Assembly (NCBI RefSeq): GCF_003185915.1
Contig: NZ_QHLZ01000004.1
Location: 248,001-312,000 of the forward strand
Direction of reading: 5' to 3'
Origin: Arthrobacter psychrochitiniphilus
Lineage (GTDB): Bacteria > Actinomycetota > Actinomycetes > Actinomycetales > Micrococcaceae
Length of the DNA stretch: 64,000 nt
Shown one piece after another: positions 60,450 to 64,000 of the stretch; position 1 is the first letter of the stretch, and each line of letters opens with the position of its first letter. The position numbers and the translations under genes were made by a program. Below the pieces are notes generated by a model, which was not told where the DNA came from, made no database searches, and saw only the letters and a program-made list of their open reading frames with translations.

Positions 60450-60674
60450 ATGCCCAAGTTGTCCCCGGTACAGAAGCTGATGCGGTTCACCGGACACCTG
60501 CGCTACATTTTAGGCCCCGCCAGCAGCAGCCCATTGGACCATGAGATGACTCCGGAGAATAAGCAGCTCCTTGCGCAACAACAGGCGGCTAGCCAGGCAT
60601 TTGTTACTGTGACGCGAGCCGATGGCAGCAGCTATCTGGTACCTATTGACCCCAAGGATCAATCCCTGCGCTAA
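60450..60674 (+). CDS. small hypothetical protein
   Basis: The 74-residue protein (MPKLSPVQKLMRFTGHLRYI) has GAGGAAAG before its ATG. It has a basic helical start, a central PASSSPLDHEMTPENKQLLA segment and an end of beta character (AFVTVTRADGSSYLVPIDPK). No signal peptide. I know no family. It is divergent to the MarR gene and may be controlled by the same operator. Confidence 0.65.
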   Translation: MPKLSPVQKLMRFTGHLRYILGPASSSPLDHEMTPENKQLLAQQQAASQAFVTVTRADGSSYLVPIDPKDQSLR

Positions 60675-60772
60675 ACGTTGGACGCCACATTTACATCCGT
60701 GCCTTTGGTGTGCTTCAGGCGTAAACTAAAGAAATCTTGCACGCAAATTTCTCCTGTGGAGAGGGGGTGTTG

Positions 60773-61003
60773 ATGATGACGAGCGGTGACAAGTTCGTGA
60801 ACAAATTCATGCATGCCACAGAGAAGTTCCAGGTGCTGTTCGGACCTGCTGACCAAGGGGACATGGATTCCCCCGTGGTGCATCGCCACGACGAGTTCGA
60901 AGACAGCAGTGATGAGCAACTGACCCACTTTGATGAGCACACGGATTCAAGCGGCCACCATTACGCTGTCCGCAAGGATGAAGAGCCAGCCGAGGAACAT
61001 TAG
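60773..61003 (+). CDS. small His/Asp-rich hypothetical protein
   Basis: I use ATG 60773, where GAGGGGG lies 5 bases upstream; an upstream in-frame ATG at 60737 is less likely. The 76-residue product (MMTSGDKFVNKFMHATEKFQ) has a short helical start and then a very acidic, histidine-rich half (VVHRHDEFEDSSDEQLTHFD, EHTDSSGHHYAVRKDEEPAE). The density of His, Asp and Glu could bind metals, but nothing proves it. A terminator follows. Confidence 0.65.
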   Translation: MMTSGDKFVNKFMHATEKFQVLFGPADQGDMDSPVVHRHDEFEDSSDEQLTHFDEHTDSSGHHYAVRKDEEPAEEH

Positions 61004-61013
61004 CCCCAATAAG

Positions 61014-61048
61014 AAGCTGACCCACAGAATTCTGCGGGTCAGCTTTTT
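61014..61048. terminator. bidirectional rho-independent terminator
   Basis: AAGCTGACCC, one mismatch, CAG, loop AATT, CTG, and GGGTCAGCTT form a stem at 61014-61045, followed by TTT, between the small His-rich gene and the convergent aspartate kinase gene. Confidence 0.92.
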
Positions 61049-61056
61049 GGTGGGGA

Positions 61057-62343
61057 CTAGCGGCCCGTGCCGCCGTAAACAGTGGCCTCGTCTTCGCTGT
61101 CCAAACCAAAGGCCTGGTGCACCGCGCGGACAGCCGTATCCAGCAGGTCCGCACGCGTGACTACGGAGATGCGGATCTCTGAGGTGGAGATCAAATCAAT
61201 GTTTACGCCGGCGTCGGACAGGGCCTTGAAGAAGCTGTAGGAGACGCCCGGGTTGGAGCGCATGCCTGCGCCGATGAGGGAGAGCTTGCCGATCTTATCG
61301 TCATAAATCAGATCCTCGAAGCCAACCTCATCTTGCTGGGCGCGCAAGGCTGCCAGCGCATCTTCGCCTTCGATCATGGGCAAGGTGAAGGAAATATCCG
61401 TCTTGCCGGAACCGTGCGTGGAAATATTCTGCACGATCATGTCGATGTTGGTGTGTGCGCCGGCGATGATGCCGAAGATCATGGCAGCCTTGCCGGGGAT
61501 GTCCGGCACGCCAACAACGGTGACTTTACCTTCGGACCGGTCGTGGGCCACGCCGGAGATGATTGGCTGCTCCAAGGCAACTCCCTCTGAGATTTTGATT
61601 TTGTCGTCAGGGCTGGGCAGAACCCAAGTTCCCTCGTTGTCGCTAAAAGATGAGCGCACATGGATGGGCAGGCCAAAACGCCGTGCATATTCCACGCAGC
61701 GCAGGTGCAAGATTTTGGCGCCAGAGGCTGCCATTTCCAGCATTTCTTCGCTGGAGATCTTGCTGATCTTCTGGGCGGTGGGAACCACGCGCGGATCGGC
61801 CGTGTAGATACCGTCAACGTCGGTGTAGATTTCGCAAACATCAGCGTTCAAGGCCGCGGCGAGTGCAACGGCGGTGGTGTCCGAACCGCCGCGACCCATG
61901 GTGGTGATCTCATGCGTTTGGCGGCTCATGCCCTGGAAACCGGCAACAATCGCCACCTTGCCCTTGTCCAGGGCGGTGCGGACGCGGTGCGGGTCCACAT
62001 CAATGATGCGGGCCTTGCCGTGAATGCCGTCGGTGATCATGCCGGCCTGGCTGCCTGTGAAAGACTGCGCCACACCGCCCTGTGAGCTGATTGCCATGGC
62101 CAGCAGAGCCATGGAAATTCGCTCTCCAGCGGTCATCAACATATCCAGCTCGCGCGCCGGGGGATGCTCGGAAACCTGCGCGGCCAAATCCAACAGCTCA
62201 TCGGTGGTGTCACCCATGGCTGAAACGACAACGACTACCTCGTGGCCTGCCGCCTGGGTGCTAACAACCCGACGGGCAACGCGAAGAATGCCCGCGGCGT
62301 CGGACACGGAGGAACCACCGTACTTTTGAACAATCAGGCTCAT
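61057..62343 (-). CDS. lysC: aspartate kinase
   Basis: The 428-residue enzyme starts [20 protein letters not shown] (the KYGGSS ATP/aspartate motif), then has [20 protein letters not shown] and [20 protein letters not shown]. Two C-terminal ACT domains follow (about 265-345 and 350-420), which bind lysine and threonine as feedback inhibitors. It makes aspartyl phosphate for lysine, threonine and methionine. The length matches Corynebacterium LysC (421), in which a beta subunit starts inside the gene; an internal Met near residue 218 ([14 protein letters not shown]) could serve similarly here. The usual partner asd does not follow. Confidence 0.96.
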   Translation of the reverse strand: MSLIVQKYGGSSVSDAAGILRVARRVVSTQAAGHEVVVVVSAMGDTTDELLDLAAQVSEHPPARELDMLMTAGERISMALLAMAISSQGGVAQSFTGSQAGMITDGIHGKARIIDVDPHRVRTALDKGKVAIVAGFQGMSRQTHEITTMGRGGSDTTAVALAAALNADVCEIYTDVDGIYTADPRVVPTAQKISKISSEEMLEMAASGAKILHLRCVEYARRFGLPIHVRSSFSDNEGTWVLPSPDDKIKISEGVALEQPIISGVAHDRSEGKVTVVGVPDIPGKAAMIFGIIAGAHTNIDMIVQNISTHGSGKTDISFTLPMIEGEDALAALRAQQDEVGFEDLIYDDKIGKLSLIGAGMRSNPGVSYSFFKALSDAGVNIDLISTSEIRISVVTRADLLDTAVRAVHQAFGLDSEDEATVYGGTGR

Positions 62344-62727
62344 GGTTGCACACTCATTGACTTACCTAACGCGAAACTAGGAGAAGGAAATTTGGCTGCC
62401 ACTCGCGCCTTGCCACGCCTTGCGCTAGGCCAGTGCGGCATCATCAGCGCGGAAGGCAGTTGAGGAAAGTTTAGCGCGGAAGGGGTGTCAACGTGGAATT
62501 ATTGTGTCCACATGGTGGTCCATGACGCCGCCACTTTGCTGGCTTGGCGTCTCTTTTTCTTCCCGTACTCCAGCTTTGCGGGCAAACACGCACAATATCA
62601 GTCGACGGGATGAGGACGGGGTGCACGCCTGCGCCTATGCTGATCCAAAGGCCGCTACCGCGGCATAACCGCGGGAGAGTCCAGCGGCACCGCCCGCGGC
62701 GAGACCGCGGCACAGAGGGAGGCCACG
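62344..62727. other. 384-base intergenic region between lysC and the ABC exporter genes
   Basis: This stretch holds the divergent promoters of lysC and the exporter. I see no gene or RNA. Its only notable feature is three CCGCGG palindromes at about 62657-62700 just before the exporter ATPase gene. Confidence 0.5.
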
Positions 62728-63753
62728 ATGACCGAGTTCTTGCCACCACCGCCCGCCACGGCTTCACCGCCACAGCCAGCAGCGCAGCCAAGCCCAGAGC
62801 AACTTGCGCCAGACGGGATTTTCCCGCCTGAGGGTTTTCGCGGACTCAGCGCCAAAGGGCTCTCCCGCAGCTTCGGTTCCGTGCACGCCGTAGTTGATAT
62901 GGAGCTTCTTGCTCCGGCTGGGCAGGTAACGGCACTCATTGGGCCTAACGGCGCAGGCAAAACCACGTTGCTGCTCATGCTTGCCTCGCTGCTGGCTCCA
63001 GATACCGGGAGTATCAGCGTCATGGGGATTGACCCCGTCAAGGACCCCACCGTGGCTCGGGCCAAAATTGGTTGGATGCCGGACACCTTAGGGGTGTGGG
63101 AATCCCTGACTGTGCGCGAAATCCTGACCACCATGGGTCATTTTTATCATCTACCCAAAGCCGGAATTCCGGGCCGTGTGGAGGAACTGCTGACGCTAGT
63201 GAGCCTTTCGCCGCTGGCGGATCAGAAGGCGCGCGTGCTTTCCCGCGGGCAGCAGCAGCGGCTCAGTCTGGCCCGGGCCCTGATTCATGATCCGGAGGTG
63301 CTGTTGCTGGACGAACCGGCCTCCGGGCTCGATCCGGGATCACGCGTGGCCCTGCGACGTATTCTGCGGAATTTAGCCGCACACGGAAAAGTAGTGGTGG
63401 TTTCCTCCCACGTTCTTGCAGAACTCGATGAAATTGCTGACGGTGCCGTGTTCGTCAACCAAGGCCGGACGGTACTGGCACAGACAGTTGCGCAGGCTGC
63501 GGACCAGGGCCGTAGATACTGTATTGCAGCCCTTGACCCCGCTGCGCTCGCGGAAGCGTTGGGAAATTTGGGTGTGGAATTTTCCCACGGCACGGTCCGA
63601 GCAGAAAGCGTTCTGGTTACTGTTGGCTCCGAGGTAGGGGCCGCGAAACTATTGCAGGACCTCATGGCTGCGGGCGTGGCTGTGCATGATTTTGGGCCCG
63701 CAACAGGGGCCTTGGAAGAGACCTATATGAGCATGGGGGTGGAACAGCCGTGA
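62728..63753 (+). CDS. ABC transporter ATP-binding protein (ABC-2 exporter type)
   Basis: The 341-residue ATPase has GGGAGG before its ATG. A Pro/Ala-rich N-terminal stretch (1-40) leads to Walker A LIGPNGAGKTTLLLMLASLL, signature LSRGQQQRLSLARAL (SRGQ instead of SGGQ), Walker B VLLLDEPASGLDPGSR and switch His in VVVSSHVLAELDEIADG. The C-terminal 80 residues resemble the DrrA/NatA-type tail. With the overlapping permease gene it forms an export pump; the cargo is unknown. Its stop overlaps the GTG of the next gene. Confidence 0.92.
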   Translation: MTEFLPPPPATASPPQPAAQPSPEQLAPDGIFPPEGFRGLSAKGLSRSFGSVHAVVDMELLAPAGQVTALIGPNGAGKTTLLLMLASLLAPDTGSISVMGIDPVKDPTVARAKIGWMPDTLGVWESLTVREILTTMGHFYHLPKAGIPGRVEELLTLVSLSPLADQKARVLSRGQQQRLSLARALIHDPEVLLLDEPASGLDPGSRVALRRILRNLAAHGKVVVVSSHVLAELDEIADGAVFVNQGRTVLAQTVAQAADQGRRYCIAALDPAALAEALGNLGVEFSHGTVRAESVLVTVGSEVGAAKLLQDLMAAGVAVHDFGPATGALEETYMSMGVEQP

Positions 63754-64000
63754 CAACAACAGAAACTACGCCGTCAGCACCGGGCCTAGATACAGTTCCC
63801 GGACAGAGCAATAAATTCCGCCGTTATATGAATGGCATCAGCGCAGTCATGGGCATGGAACTGCGCCAGCGGCTGCGCTCTCGCGGCTGGTACATCATGC
63901 TAAGCATCTGGTTTGTCCTCATTGGCCTGGTTGCTGTTCTCACCTGGGTCAGCTGGCAGGCTCAGACGAATAGGACAGATTTTTCCTATGTTCCACCGGA
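63750..64000 (+). CDS. ABC-2 type exporter permease, partial
   Basis: The gene starts with GTG 63750, overlapping the ATPase stop as GTGA, and is cut by the window end after about 83 codons. The visible part has a polar start, then MNGISAVMGMELRQRLRSRG and the first membrane helix (WYIMLSIWFVLIGLVAVLTW). This is the usual beginning of ABC-2 membrane subunits. Confidence 0.8.
   Translation, partial: MTTTETTPSAPGLDTVPGQSNKFRRYMNGISAVMGMELRQRLRSRGWYIMLSIWFVLIGLVAVLTWVSWQAQTNRTDFSYVPP

Overview
The window looks like chromosomal DNA of a Gram-positive actinobacterium of the Micrococcaceae, most probably Arthrobacter or a close relative. The reasons are the high GC content (about 60 % by eye), frequent GTG starts and 4-base ATGA/GTGA gene overlaps, a PurS-PurQ-small PurL purine set, a DUF3151 gene behind a class II aldolase, Asp23/Gls24 envelope genes and a LAXTG sortase signal. 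I see no prophage, insertion sequence, CRISPR array, rRNA operon or replication origin. It reads as core chromosome with some accessory loci.

Layout. 1-5.7 kb: a sugar-lactone oxidase (cut by the window edge) coupled to a PLP amino-acid lyase-like gene, a tandem universal stress protein, a secreted NlpC/P60 hydrolase and a small zincin. 5.9-6.3 kb: tRNA-Glu, tRNA-Asp and tRNA-Phe with a terminator. 6.5-10 kb: a small putative lipoprotein, then an Asp23/Gls24 operon of five genes joined by four successive 4-base overlaps, followed by a small LEA-like repeat protein. 10.1-16.7 kb: an alpha-glucosidase facing an oligosaccharide ABC importer and a LacI regulator, with a LacI-type operator between the divergent genes. 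16.7-22.2 kb: an unknown gene with exonuclease III, then a glycine-betaine-type ABC transporter (ATPase, permease, binding protein) behind a 526-base gene-free leader region containing hairpins.

22.2-33.4 kb: acyl-CoA synthetase, nadE, pyrE, a 57-bp tandem repeat, thymidine kinase, an acetyltransferase, a HAD phosphatase, an RNA methyltransferase, a sedolisin (S53) protease, fructose-bisphosphate aldolase and a DUF3151 protein. 33.4-38.9 kb is the most distinctive region, a nitrite/NO module. It has a DUF2249 protein, a divergent SufR-like regulator with three cysteines, an NnrS-like membrane protein, and a 907-residue protein that fuses a membrane domain, a type-1 copper cupredoxin and a complete copper nitrite reductase. 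38.9-44 kb: an MFS exporter, purA, a decayed aspartate racemase pseudogene, a nitrilase-family amidase and an acidic unknown protein.

44-50.4 kb: a sulfonate-type ABC importer (ssuBAC order) preceded by a SAM riboswitch-like leader whose closing helix takes in part of the ribosome binding site. Then come small enzymes: CoA-binding protein, polysaccharide deacetylase, RibD-like reductase, YjbR and DUF1990. 50.4-53.7 kb: purS-purQ-purL. 54.3-58.8 kb: a 1503-residue secreted, sortase-anchored sialidase behind a promoter with a candidate operator. 58.9-64 kb: an unknown protein, an OhrR-like MarR regulator, two small unknown proteins, aspartate kinase, and an ABC exporter pair cut by the window end.

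Many starts were moved from the longest open frame to an internal codon with a Shine-Dalgarno match or a stop-start overlap; each entry gives the reason. No database search was possible, so family names rest on motifs I could read.
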